The position numbers and the translations under genes are program-made. This document shows positions 9,557-17,089 of a stretch of DNA of 64,000 nucleotides, one piece after another (positions within the stretch are counted from its first letter, which is position 1; every line of letters starts with the position of its first letter). This DNA is from Photobacterium damselae (GTDB lineage: Bacteria > Pseudomonadota > Gammaproteobacteria > Enterobacterales > Vibrionaceae). Below the pieces are notes generated by a model. That model did no database searches, was not told the DNA's origin, and was given only the letters and a program-made list of their open reading frames with translations. The stretch lies in assembly GCF_003026815.1 (NCBI RefSeq), contig NZ_PYOG01000016.1:28054-92053 (forward strand), read 5' to 3'.

Positions 9557-10405
9557 TTATTGGCGAGCCATACGGAAATTATTGCTTGGTGTTTTGCCCT
9601 GGTTTGTACGATATGGATTAATGTCTAGACCACCACGACGAGTATAACGTGCATAAACCGTCAATAGTTCAGGTTGGCAGTACTTCATAATGTCGGTGAA
9701 GATACGTTCAACGCACTGTTCGTGAAACTCATTATGGTTACGGAATGAAATAATATAACGCAATAATTTTTCACGATTGATACGTTTCCCTTTGTAGGAA
9801 ATACGTACGCTGCCCCAGTCTGGTTGGCTAGTGATCAGGCAGTTTGATTTTAGCAAATTACTGTTTAGTTCTTCGGTAACAATCTCATCATCTATCGCAT
9901 CTTCAAGATATGCTGGATTAAATTGGTAATCATCAATTTCGATATCTTGATCATCAATATTGTGTCCAGTGAAAGCGACGATTTGTTCTTCAGTAAAATC
10001 ACTCAGCGGTTGAATCGTTACATCAACGTCTTGACCTGCACAAGCTGAAAGATCAATTTGTAGTACATCAGCTACTTCTTGCCAGCTAGCGAAACGTGTT
10101 TGATTTAAACTGTTTAGGTAAAGTTTAAATGACTTTGATTCGATTAGGTTTGGACTTGATGCTGGTAGACGTACTTCACCAATCGCCACTTGAGGAAGTC
10201 CTTTGCTGTTTAGCCAAGACAGTTCATACAACGTCCAAATATCATAACCTGTGAAAGGTAGGTTATCGTCAGTAATATGGAGATCATTGCGATTTAAACT
10301 GCGAGGAACAGGTTGCAGTAGCGAAGGGTCATACTGATCTTTATACTCGGTTTTTTGACCTAAGGTTAAACCGGCTAATTCTTTAGCGCCTTGATATTTA
10401 CTCAT
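9557..10405 (-). CDS. queF: NADPH-dependent 7-cyano-7-deazaguanine reductase QueF
   Basis: 282 residues, the same length as E. coli QueF (the long, two-module tunnelling-fold form). It reduces preQ0 to preQ1 in the synthesis of the tRNA base queuosine. The catalytic Cys is in [16 protein letters not shown] at about 186-201, with the conserved Asp seven residues on. The NADPH-site motif [17 protein letters not shown] is at about 89-105. It is divergent from syd with a 132-base gap, as in E. coli. Confidence 0.95.
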   Translation of the reverse strand: MSKYQGAKELAGLTLGQKTEYKDQYDPSLLQPVPRSLNRNDLHITDDNLPFTGYDIWTLYELSWLNSKGLPQVAIGEVRLPASSPNLIESKSFKLYLNSLNQTRFASWQEVADVLQIDLSACAGQDVDVTIQPLSDFTEEQIVAFTGHNIDDQDIEIDDYQFNPAYLEDAIDDEIVTEELNSNLLKSNCLITSQPDWGSVRISYKGKRINREKLLRYIISFRNHNEFHEQCVERIFTDIMKYCQPELLTVYARYTRRGGLDINPYRTNQGKTPSNNFRMARQ

Positions 10406-10537
10406 ACTGTCTATGACACTCTTGGATTAGAATAGGAAAACGACTCAACTCAATACTTAGTGATGAACAACAATAGGTATTGAGTTGAACCGTTTATGGT
10501 TTACCTAAAGTTTACTGAATCTTTTTAGAGGTTGCGA

Positions 10538-11092
10538 ATGAATCATCCTGTTAGTCGAGCTTTATCTGACTTTTCTTCTCGTTTTTTACAAACATGGTGT
10601 GATGCAGATCTCGGTTTGCCAAAAAGTGAGGATCTGATTGGTTTAGATTCGCCATGTGTTGTCGAAGAAAATTCACACTGGGTGAGTTGGAAACCGGTTC
10701 AACATCAAACTATACAGCCATTATCTGCGGTAGAGCGAGGTATCGAATTACGTTTACATGAAGATATTGTTGCGTTTTATGGCTCACAGTTTAGTGGTGA
10801 TATGAGTGCTTGTTTTGGTGAGTTAGAGCTTGATCTGCTGCAAGTATTTTGTGAAGCAGATGCTAAGCGCTTACAAGAAAATATTTTAGGCCATTTAGTC
10901 ACACAGCGTCGTCTTAAATTAAAACCGACTGTTTTTATTGCTACTGTTGAGGATGAATCTAAGGTCATTTCGATTTGTAATCTGACCGGACAAGTTGTGC
11001 TAGAGACATTAGGTAAACTCGATCATCAAGTGTTGGCTGCTGATGTAGAGCATTTCTTGACTCAGTTACAACCCATTGTACGTGAGGTATAG
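10538..11092 (+). CDS. syd: SecY-interacting protein Syd
   Basis: 184 residues (181 in E. coli), acidic, with no membrane segment. Conserved wording includes HPVSRALSDFSSRF at the N-terminus, SPCVVEENSHWVSWKPV, and SAVERGIELRLHEDIVAFYG. Syd is a peripheral membrane-associated protein that binds SecY and may check translocon assembly. ATG at 10538 follows TAGAGG; a TTG six bases earlier is in frame but less likely. The csrB locus lies nearby, as in E. coli where csrB sits between yqcC and syd. Confidence 0.92.
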   Translation: MNHPVSRALSDFSSRFLQTWCDADLGLPKSEDLIGLDSPCVVEENSHWVSWKPVQHQTIQPLSAVERGIELRLHEDIVAFYGSQFSGDMSACFGELELDLLQVFCEADAKRLQENILGHLVTQRRLKLKPTVFIATVEDESKVISICNLTGQVVLETLGKLDHQVLAADVEHFLTQLQPIVREV

Positions 11093-11094
11093 CT

Positions 11095-11868
11095 GTGTAC
11101 GTTGTTGAACTGAGTTTTGAATGCTTTACTGATACCACTATTTCTGCCGTTGATGGCGCTATTAATGGATTAATGGATGCTTTTCGCTACAATGGACAAG
11201 TCATTGGACGTGAGTTTCCCGCCATAATTGATGATGCTATCTTTCGTGTCCGTGCCGTTTGTCCTGAAAAAGAGAGTTTGCACCCTCAATTTCATAGTCC
11301 GCAAGTTAGCGCTCGATTAGATAAATTAGCCGCTGCTGGTTTATTAACGCCAAAGATTAAAATACTGGGTCGAGATCTCAATTCAGAAGCGGTAGCTGAA
11401 GATTTCCAACCTAGCTGGCAAGTGCTTTATACCACCTATGTTCATACATGTTCGCCTCTACGATGTGGGGAAACATTGATGCCTATTCCTCTTTACCGTT
11501 TAGGAAAAACGCTAGAAGGGGATCATAAAACGGCAGTGAAATGGCAAACAGAATGGCAAGCTTGTGATGAAATTCAAATGGCAGGCAGTAGCCAGGTAGA
11601 GCAAGCGGTGGTTCATGAGATCCGAGATATTGATAGTGATCTTTTTCAACGCGGTATGATGCTACGTAGTCAGATCGAAACCTTAAGTGAAGTTCCTACT
11701 TACTATTATCAATATCAAGTGGGCGGTGAGTCGCTTGAGCAAGAACGGCTGCGTTTATGCCCAAGCTGTGGTGGCCAATGGTTTGTGGGGGAGGCTATCC
11801 ACGGAATTTTCCATTTTAAGTGTGACCAATGCCGAATTGTCTCGAACATTTCTTGGGAATTTATTTAG
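11095..11868 (+). CDS. Zn-ribbon-containing protein (DUF2310 family)
   Basis: 257 residues. The C-terminus holds a zinc ribbon, LCPSCGGQWFVGEAIHGIFHFKCDQC, with CPxC and CxxC pairs at about 222-245. The rest is a conserved region without a recognised catalytic motif. GTG at 11095 starts two bases after the syd stop, with a ribosome site (GTGAGGT) inside the syd end, so the two are almost certainly one operon. The function is unknown. It is convergent with the small minus-strand gene at 11897. Confidence 0.8.
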   Translation: MYVVELSFECFTDTTISAVDGAINGLMDAFRYNGQVIGREFPAIIDDAIFRVRAVCPEKESLHPQFHSPQVSARLDKLAAAGLLTPKIKILGRDLNSEAVAEDFQPSWQVLYTTYVHTCSPLRCGETLMPIPLYRLGKTLEGDHKTAVKWQTEWQACDEIQMAGSSQVEQAVVHEIRDIDSDLFQRGMMLRSQIETLSEVPTYYYQYQVGGESLEQERLRLCPSCGGQWFVGEAIHGIFHFKCDQCRIVSNISWEFI

Positions 11869-11896
11869 TTCTCGAAATCTGAATTTGCCTTTCTTA

Positions 11897-12163
11897 CTAT
11901 TCAAGTTGCGATAAACGTTGTGTCAATATCGCAACTTGCTGCTCTAACTGTTCGATTCTTTGCTCTAAGCTGATCTCTCTTTTATGTTCGGTAATCTTGG
12001 GTACTTTTGCGTTCTTTTTCCAACTTTGCAGTGCTTGAATAATTATGGGCATTGGAACATTTTGCGCCAGACGTGCCTTCACAAGAGCCACACTTGGTTG
12101 CTTTCCCTCTGACACTAAAGATTGAATAGCTTGTTGCAAGTCTTGGCTTATAGCGGATGTCAT
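11897..12163 (-). CDS. Small hypothetical protein, helical N-terminus plus C-terminal coiled coil
   Basis: 88 residues from the ATG at 12163, which has an AGGA site about 10 bases upstream; an in-frame ATG at 12199 would overlap the preceding gene by 20 bases. Residues 1-45 (LQQAIQSLVSEGKQPSVALVKARLAQNVPMPIIIQALQSW) resemble the winged-helix start seen in KfrA-like DNA-binding proteins. Residues 60-88 form a leucine heptad coiled coil (LEQRIEQLEQQVAILTQRL). A small DNA-binding dimer is an inference only. It follows the DUF2789 gene by 16 bases. Confidence 0.65.
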   Translation of the reverse strand: MTSAISQDLQQAIQSLVSEGKQPSVALVKARLAQNVPMPIIIQALQSWKKNAKVPKITEHKREISLEQRIEQLEQQVAILTQRLSQLE

Positions 12164-12179
12164 AACTTTTTTGATCCTA

Positions 12180-12410
12180 TTATTTTCTAAGTAATGCATC
12201 TAACTGGTCGATCACTTCGCACCAGTCGGCATCTTGTTCTTGAGCTTCTTTGATAAATCTTTTTTGGGCTGGATGCAAGAAAGAAGCATCACTCAATTGT
12301 TCAGAGGCTGATAGGTGATGTGTAGCGATAAACTCTTCAATAAATTCTTGGGAACTTTGCATTCCTAACTGTTTGAATAAATGCGAAATATCATGGCTGA
12401 ATGGCTCCAT
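12180..12410 (-). CDS. DUF2789 family small protein
   Basis: 76 residues, acidic and helical. It has the family-type ending ADWCEVIDQLDALLRK and the internal LHPAQKRFIKEA. No function is known for the family. It is the first gene of a two-gene minus-strand unit and diverges from the first csrB copy, so its promoter must lie in the same 278-base gap that carries the csrB activation site. Confidence 0.75.
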   Translation of the reverse strand: MEPFSHDISHLFKQLGMQSSQEFIEEFIATHHLSASEQLSDASFLHPAQKRFIKEAQEQDADWCEVIDQLDALLRK

Positions 12411-12501
12411 AGTCTCATCCCCATATTGAGTATGTTGGTATTCTATTGAGTATAGATTCTTTTGTTAAAAATCATTCATAATGGGAAATATCTTTTCACC
12501 T

Positions 12502-12519
12502 TGTGCGAGATCTCTTACA
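12502..12519. promoter_or_regulatory. GacA/UvrY/VarA-type activation site upstream of csrB copy 1
   Basis: TGTGCGAGATCTCTTACA matches the response-regulator box TGTAAG-N6-CTTACA in the right arm and partly in the left arm. It begins 187 bases before the start of the first CsrB-like RNA. A weaker half (GTGAGAGAT) follows at about 12525. Binding is inferred from the known BarA/UvrY-csrB circuit. Apart from this site and the promoter I see nothing else in the AT-rich gap 12411-12688. Confidence 0.75.
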
Positions 12520-12688
12520 AGAAAGTGAGAGATATTCACTCTATCTTGTCAGTGTAATCGACATCATTTTTATTATCTCTTTGATATTTAATGATTTAAT
12601 TGTTTTTTGCGTAGTTATTCATTTATTGCGCAAAAATAATGTGAATTTAAACGCTTGTGATAAGTTATGAAAACGGTAATATGAACCA

Positions 12689-13130
12689 TGTCGGAAGGGA
12701 ACTGACAAACGGAACAGGAATTATCACCAAGGATTATGGTGAGTCTTAGGATGAGACATGGTGTACTAGGATGGTATATCAACAAGGACTGTGAAGGGAT
12801 AACTACAGGATGTAGTAGCAGTAAATAGGATGTTTACTGGTCAGGAAGACAAAGGACAACTTCAGGAAGAAGTCAGGGAACACCTCTAGGATAGAGGCAT
12901 AAAGGAACGCTTTAAGGATAAAGCAAGGGACACCTCCAGGACGGAGAATGAGAGTCATAGCAGGAAGCGGTGACGGGTTAGGATGACCATAGGAACAACT
13001 TCAGGACGAAGTATAAAGGACAATTGCTGACGGATTACAGCAGTCAAAGGAATGATGCAGGGAGCACCATAGTAGCGGGAATGCTGCAAGTAAGACCTAA
13101 GGGGGCAACGAAAGTTGCCCCCGTTCTTTT
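12689..13130 (+). ncRNA. csrB: CsrB-family CsrA-sequestering RNA, copy 1
   Basis: About 440 bases packed with AGGA/GGGA/CGGA motifs (about 30 GGA by hand count). Many lie in short hairpin loops such as CTCTAGGATAGAG, CTTCAGGACGAAG and GCTTTAAGGATAAAGC, the hallmark of CsrB/CsrC decoys that titrate CsrA. A 5' stem TGTC/GACA and a 3' rho-independent terminator (GGGGGCAAC/GTTGCCCCC, 13101-13122, then TTCTTTT) frame it. Promoter candidates are TTGTGA (12655-12660) and TAATAT (12677-12682), 16 bases apart. The E. coli csrB gene lies next to syd as well. The exact ends are inferred. Confidence 0.92.
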
Positions 13131-13252
13131 ATTGGTTCTTCCCAACTTTTTTCTCTTCTCGTTATATCATCCCTTTCTAGTATAGATTCATTTTATTTTC
13201 ATGGTGTTAGGCCATCTTTGGTTTGCTCTATTCTCTACTTCTCTGATCGTCT

Positions 13253-13270
13253 TGTAAGAGATCTCTTACA
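13253..13270. promoter_or_regulatory. GacA/UvrY/VarA-type activation site upstream of csrB copy 2
   Basis: TGTAAGAGATCTCTTACA is a perfect 18-base palindrome identical to the TGTAAG-N6-CTTACA consensus. It begins 186 bases before the second CsrB-like RNA, and a second half site TGTAAGAG follows at 13275. The rest of the gap 13131-13438 is AT-rich and shows only the promoter of copy 2. Confidence 0.8.
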
Positions 13271-13438
13271 AATCTGTAAGAGTTATGCTATTCGTTTTTG
13301 CGACAAATAGAATCATTGTTCTGTAACTCATTGTTTGTTCATATATTTATATTTTCTATTAATATTTGAATTGTATTTGCATGAATTTATGGTCATGTAA
13401 TCGATTGTGAGAACAGAAAATATCAGTATTATTAACTC

Positions 13439-13850
13439 TGTCGAACGGATGGCGACACCAGTTGGAACTCTAAGGATTAGAGGAAGTAAGTTAGGATAGA
13501 CTTGCTTTTAGGGACAGAGAGGAACACTGCTGGATGCAGACTGTAAATAGGATGTTTACAGAAAAGGATTTAGTAGGACTGACATCAGGATGATGTGAAT
13601 GGATAGCTTCAGGACGAAGTAAAGGGAATAGCCTAAGGATAGGTCAGGGACACCGCCACTGGATGGTCGAGAGAATTAAGCTTGGATGGCTTGATGGGTT
13701 AAGGAATAACCAAAGGACTACTCTAGGAAAGAGTTTAGGATTACGCTGGGATTAAGCAAGTCATGGATTGATAGCAGGGAGCACAGTAGTAGCTGGATTG
13801 CTGCGAGTAAGACCTAAGGGCGCAACGGATGTTGCGCCCGTTCTTTTTTG
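13439..13850 (+). ncRNA. csrB: CsrB-family CsrA-sequestering RNA, copy 2 (divergent)
   Basis: About 410 bases with about 27 GGA motifs, again many in hairpin loops (CTCTAAGGATTAGAG, CTTCAGGACGAAG, ACATCAGGATGATGT). The 5' stem TGTCG/CGACA and the terminator GGGCGCAAC/GTTGCGCCC (13818-13839) with a T-run keep the CsrB architecture, but the body differs greatly from copies 1 and 3. Short blocks are shared, for example GTAAATAGGATGTTTAC and AGTAAGACCTAAGGG. Promoter candidates are TTGTGA (13405-13410) and TATTAT (13427-13432), with the same 16-base spacing as copy 1. Confidence 0.9.
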
Positions 13851-13861
13851 TGGTATTTTTT

Positions 13862-13924
13862 CGCACCTCGCACCTCGCACCTCGCACCTCGCACCTCGCA
13901 CCTCGCACCTCGCACCTCGCACCT
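13862..13924. repeat. Nine tandem copies of a 7-base unit (CGCACCT)
   Basis: Nine exact head-to-tail CGCACCT units, beginning 12 bases after the T-run of csrB copy 2. Both strands stay open across the array because 63 bases is a multiple of three, which creates apparent 62-65 residue frames of repeating residues; these look spurious. No spacers are present. The rest of the gap 13925-14194 holds the activation site and promoter region of csrB copy 3. Confidence 0.97.
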
Positions 13925-14007
13925 CTTTTAAAAATCATTACAAATCATGCAATTAAACTTTAGATTTTTAGCTGCACATCTTGTGATGTATTTTATGCTG
14001 ATCATCT

Positions 14008-14025
14008 TGTGCGATATCTCTTACA
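14008..14025. promoter_or_regulatory. GacA/UvrY/VarA-type activation site upstream of csrB copy 3
   Basis: TGTGCGATATCTCTTACA has the same arms as the site of copy 1 with one central change. It begins 187 bases before the third CsrB-like RNA. Confidence 0.75.
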
Positions 14026-14194
14026 AGGTTGTGGGATATAGCGTTATTTGTTATAGAAAATCAGTCATATATTAATTTTAATTTATTGTTTTATATGTAT
14101 TTTTTGTTTCTATTTTTTTGTGGAAATAAACAGATGGCAAAACAATTCATTTTTACCTAATTCTTTTTTATTGGGTGTCGCGTATTATTAATCA

Positions 14195-14637
14195 TGTCGG
14201 AAGGGAACTGACAAACGGAACAGGAATTATCACCAAGGATTAAGGTGAGTCTTAGGATGAGACATGATGTACTAGGATGGTATATCAACAAGGACTGTGA
14301 AGGGATAACTACAGGATGTAGTAGCAGTAAATAGGATGTTTACTGGTCAGGAAGACAAAGGACAACTTCAGGAAGAAGTCAGGGAACACCTCTAGGATAG
14401 GGGCATAAAGGAACGCTTTAAGGATAAAGCAAGGGACACCTCCAGGATGGAGAATGAGAGTCATAGCAGGAAGCGGTGACGGGTTAGGATGACCATAGGA
14501 ACAACTTCAGGACGAAGTATAAAGGACAGTTGCTGACGGATTACAGCAGTCAAAGGAATGATGCAGGGAGCTCCATAGTAGCGGGAATGCTGCGAGTAAG
14601 ACCTAAGGGGGCAACGAAAGTTGCCCCCGTTCTTTTA
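14195..14637 (+). ncRNA. csrB: CsrB-family CsrA-sequestering RNA, copy 3 (near-identical to copy 1)
   Basis: Aligned by eye over 451 bases (14193-14643 against 12687-13137), this copy differs from copy 1 at seven positions and has no gaps. It has the same GGA-rich hairpin series and the same terminator (GGGGGCAAC/GTTGCCCCC, 14607-14628). The -10 candidate is TATTAT (14183-14188); the -35 is weak (TTCTTT), so this copy may depend more on the activator. Its 3' end meets the convergent norB: the T-run overlaps the norB stop codon (14635-14637). Confidence 0.92.
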
Positions 14638-16899
14638 TTGGTTATTTGTTACGGTCGAATTGTGTTTGACCTTTGATACGATAAGCTGAAGTAAGAACCA
14701 CCCCATCAATACCCCACCTAGACCAAATAGCATATCACCTGGCATTCTAGCCCAAATAAGATCTTGAACTAATGGGCTGTGTAGAACTTCTGGCGTTCTG
14801 GCATACCAGTAACCATGTTCGATAACAGCAAAAAATTGCGTTAAACCAACCGGCAGTAACGAACAGAAAATCATGGCTGCCAAACCGATATTTAAACACC
14901 AAAATGTATATTTTAAGGTTTTATCGTTCCAAGCCTTGTTTTGGCCTGCAAGTCCACGAAGACAAGTTAACATTAAGCCGATACCCAACATGCCGTATAC
15001 ACCCATAAAGGCGCCATGAGCGTGAGTCGCTGTCGTGTTTAAACCTTGAATATAATATAAGGCAATAGGTGGATTGATTAAGAAACCTAGAATACCTGCG
15101 CCAACAAGGTTCCAAAATGCCGTGGCAACAAAGAACATAATTGCCCAATGATAACGCTGCATCCAAGGCGTTGCTTTGCGTAAGCGGTAACTTTCAACGG
15201 CTTCAAAACCAATTAATGCTAATGGTACAACTTCAAGCGCAGAGAAAATTGCTCCCCAAGCAATAACGGCTGTTGGGGTTCCGGTGAAGTATAAGTGGTG
15301 TAGCGTACCGAGCAAGCCGCCAGTTAAGAAAATAACGGTTGTAAATAAAACCGCACTGTTTGCAGATTTCGCACGAATCAAACCTAGACGAACAAACATT
15401 AGAGATATAACTGAAGTTGCAAAGGTTTCAAAGAAGCCTTCAACCCAGAGATGTACCACCCACCAACGCCAGTATTCGGCCATAGCCAGATTGGTATGTT
15501 TGCCTTGGAATAAGCCCGCACCGTAGAACAGACCAATCGCCACACAAGAAGCATACAGCACCCAAATTACTGGACGATTATCACTACGTTCTGACAGTGC
15601 TGGTCGAATTGCTGTTGTCACTAGAGTTAGCCAGAGTAAAAGACCAATAAGCAGCAGTACCTGCCATAGACGACCAAGGTCGATATATTCCATACCTTGA
15701 TGGCCAAAGATGTAGCTAGTATCAAGGTCAAAGTATTGTTGAATAGCGAGCCATTCACCTGCCATAGACCCTAATACAACAAAGACGAGAGCAACCCAAA
15801 GTAAATTAACTCCAAGTTTTTGATATTTAGGCTCATGCTTTGATAGTGATGTCGCAATATAAAGGCCAGTACCTAACCAAGCAGTTGCAATCCAAAAGAC
15901 AGCCAGTTGAGTATGCCAAGTACGGGTTAATGAGTAAGGTAAAATTTTAGCTAGAGGAATACCGTAAAAATCTTGCCCTTCAACACCGTAATGGGCAGTA
16001 ATACCGCCTAATACGATCTGCAATAAAAATAGACCAATAGCAGTAATAAAATATTTACCAACCGCTTTTTGTGATGGCGTTGGCTTTTGACCAAATAATG
16101 GATCTTGTGCTGGTAATTTCGGTAATGGATCGTGGCGTTGTGCTGCTTGGTACCACGCTAATGCCCCAATACCTGCAAGCAGTACCACAATACTTAAAAT
16201 AGACCAAACAACATTATCAGAGGTTGGCGTATTACCCAGTGCCGGATCATAAGGCCAGTTATTAGTATAAGTGTAATTTTGATCAGGACGCTCAGTGATT
16301 GCAGCCCATGCCCCCCAAAATAGGAACGCATTCAGCTCTTGGCGACGCTCTAATGATGGCAATGTATTGGTTTTTATCGCGTAATCTTCGCGCAACTGAT
16401 TAAGTGACGAATCATCGCCAAATAGCGCAATATAATGCTGCTCAAGCTGAGCAATGGCTTGTGCTCGAAGTGGAGACAGAGTAATAACCCCTGTTTGCGG
16501 GTTATAAGTGTTTTTACGCATCTCATCAGTGACTTGTTGTTGCAAAGCCGCTTGTTGTGGTCGAGTTAACGCTGAATAAGGTAATGAAAATTGCTTTTGC
16601 GCTAATAAATTTAACCAGTTTTGGTTTTCTCTGTGTAACCAATCTGCGGTCCAATCGGGAGCGACATAAGAGCCATGACCCCAAATAGACCCTAATTGGT
16701 GTCCACCCATAGAACGCCATACCATCTCACCCTGTTCAATATTTTGCTGAGTAAAAATGATCTGACCTGAGGTTGTTTTTATTTGAGTTGGAATCGGTGG
16801 CGCTTCGCGGTAGATATCACTGCCTAAACTCAGTAAGACAGTAAATGACGCGAAGCAAACAATCAGTAGTGCCAGTGCACTGAGTTTTAATTTGCTCAC
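14635..16899 (-). CDS. norB: Quinol-dependent nitric oxide reductase NorB (qNOR)
   Basis: 754 residues, typical of the fused single-subunit qNOR. After one N-terminal membrane helix it has the periplasmic domain with QGEMVWRSMGGHQLGSIWGHGSY. The heme-copper-oxidase-like core with about 12 helices follows (TWHTQLAVFWIATAWLGTGLYIA, WVVHLWVEGFFETFATSVISLMF, THAHGAFMGVYGMLGIGLML), including the histidines for hemes and non-heme iron. It reduces NO to N2O with quinol electrons in the inner membrane. The GTG at 16899 is chosen: it has an AAGGAC site, and the longer frame's start at 16950 would lie inside the sigma-54 promoter. It is divergent from its likely activator norR. Confidence 0.93.
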   Translation of the reverse strand: MSKLKLSALALLIVCFASFTVLLSLGSDIYREAPPIPTQIKTTSGQIIFTQQNIEQGEMVWRSMGGHQLGSIWGHGSYVAPDWTADWLHRENQNWLNLLAQKQFSLPYSALTRPQQAALQQQVTDEMRKNTYNPQTGVITLSPLRAQAIAQLEQHYIALFGDDSSLNQLREDYAIKTNTLPSLERRQELNAFLFWGAWAAITERPDQNYTYTNNWPYDPALGNTPTSDNVVWSILSIVVLLAGIGALAWYQAAQRHDPLPKLPAQDPLFGQKPTPSQKAVGKYFITAIGLFLLQIVLGGITAHYGVEGQDFYGIPLAKILPYSLTRTWHTQLAVFWIATAWLGTGLYIATSLSKHEPKYQKLGVNLLWVALVFVVLGSMAGEWLAIQQYFDLDTSYIFGHQGMEYIDLGRLWQVLLLIGLLLWLTLVTTAIRPALSERSDNRPVIWVLYASCVAIGLFYGAGLFQGKHTNLAMAEYWRWWVVHLWVEGFFETFATSVISLMFVRLGLIRAKSANSAVLFTTVIFLTGGLLGTLHHLYFTGTPTAVIAWGAIFSALEVVPLALIGFEAVESYRLRKATPWMQRYHWAIMFFVATAFWNLVGAGILGFLINPPIALYYIQGLNTTATHAHGAFMGVYGMLGIGLMLTCLRGLAGQNKAWNDKTLKYTFWCLNIGLAAMIFCSLLPVGLTQFFAVIEHGYWYARTPEVLHSPLVQDLIWARMPGDMLFGLGGVLMGWFLLQLIVSKVKHNSTVTNNQ

Positions 16900-16933
16900 A
16901 GTATGTCCTTGTAAAATAAATTCGCTCCTTAAA

Positions 16934-16950
16934 GGCAGATATCGTGCCAA
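16934..16950 (-). promoter_or_regulatory. Sigma-54 (-24/-12) promoter of norB
   Basis: Read on the minus strand, TTGGCACGATATCTGCC matches TGGCAC-N5-TTGC with GG and GC 10 bases apart, the fixed sigma-54 spacing. Transcription would start about 12 bases on, giving a leader of about 25 bases before the GTG of norB. This fits control by the sigma-54 activator NorR. Confidence 0.8.
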
Positions 16951-16992
16951 TAATTAATATTATGATTTTTAAGCATTTTGTTTTGTGATGTT

Positions 16993-17047
16993 GTTAATTT
17001 GACCTCTTGGTAAGGCGTTAAAATGACAACGAGCGTGTTAATGTGAC
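16993..17047. promoter_or_regulatory. Three NorR-type enhancer sites
   Basis: Three copies of GTTAA-N2-TGAC occur between norB and norR: GTTAATTTGAC (16993-17003), GTTAAAATGAC (17017-17027) and GTTAATGTGAC (17037-17047). Each fits the GT-N7-AC core described for E. coli NorR, which also uses three sites at its target. They lie 43-113 bases upstream of the sigma-54 promoter. Confidence 0.78.
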
Positions 17048-17089
17048 ATCATAAATGCATGTTATTGAACGCAATAAAACTTGGTTGTT

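Noticed and set aside
13862..13924. Possible CRISPR array
   Set aside because: The units are 7 bases, directly abutting, with no spacers and no cas genes nearby.
13741..13956. Apparent 62-65 residue repeat proteins on both strands over the 7-bp array
   Set aside because: They arise only because the array length is a multiple of three and lacks stops; there is no ribosome site, and they overlap csrB copy 2.
16900..16950. Longer NorB starting at TTG 16950
   Set aside because: That start lies inside the sigma-54 promoter and upstream of the expected transcription start.
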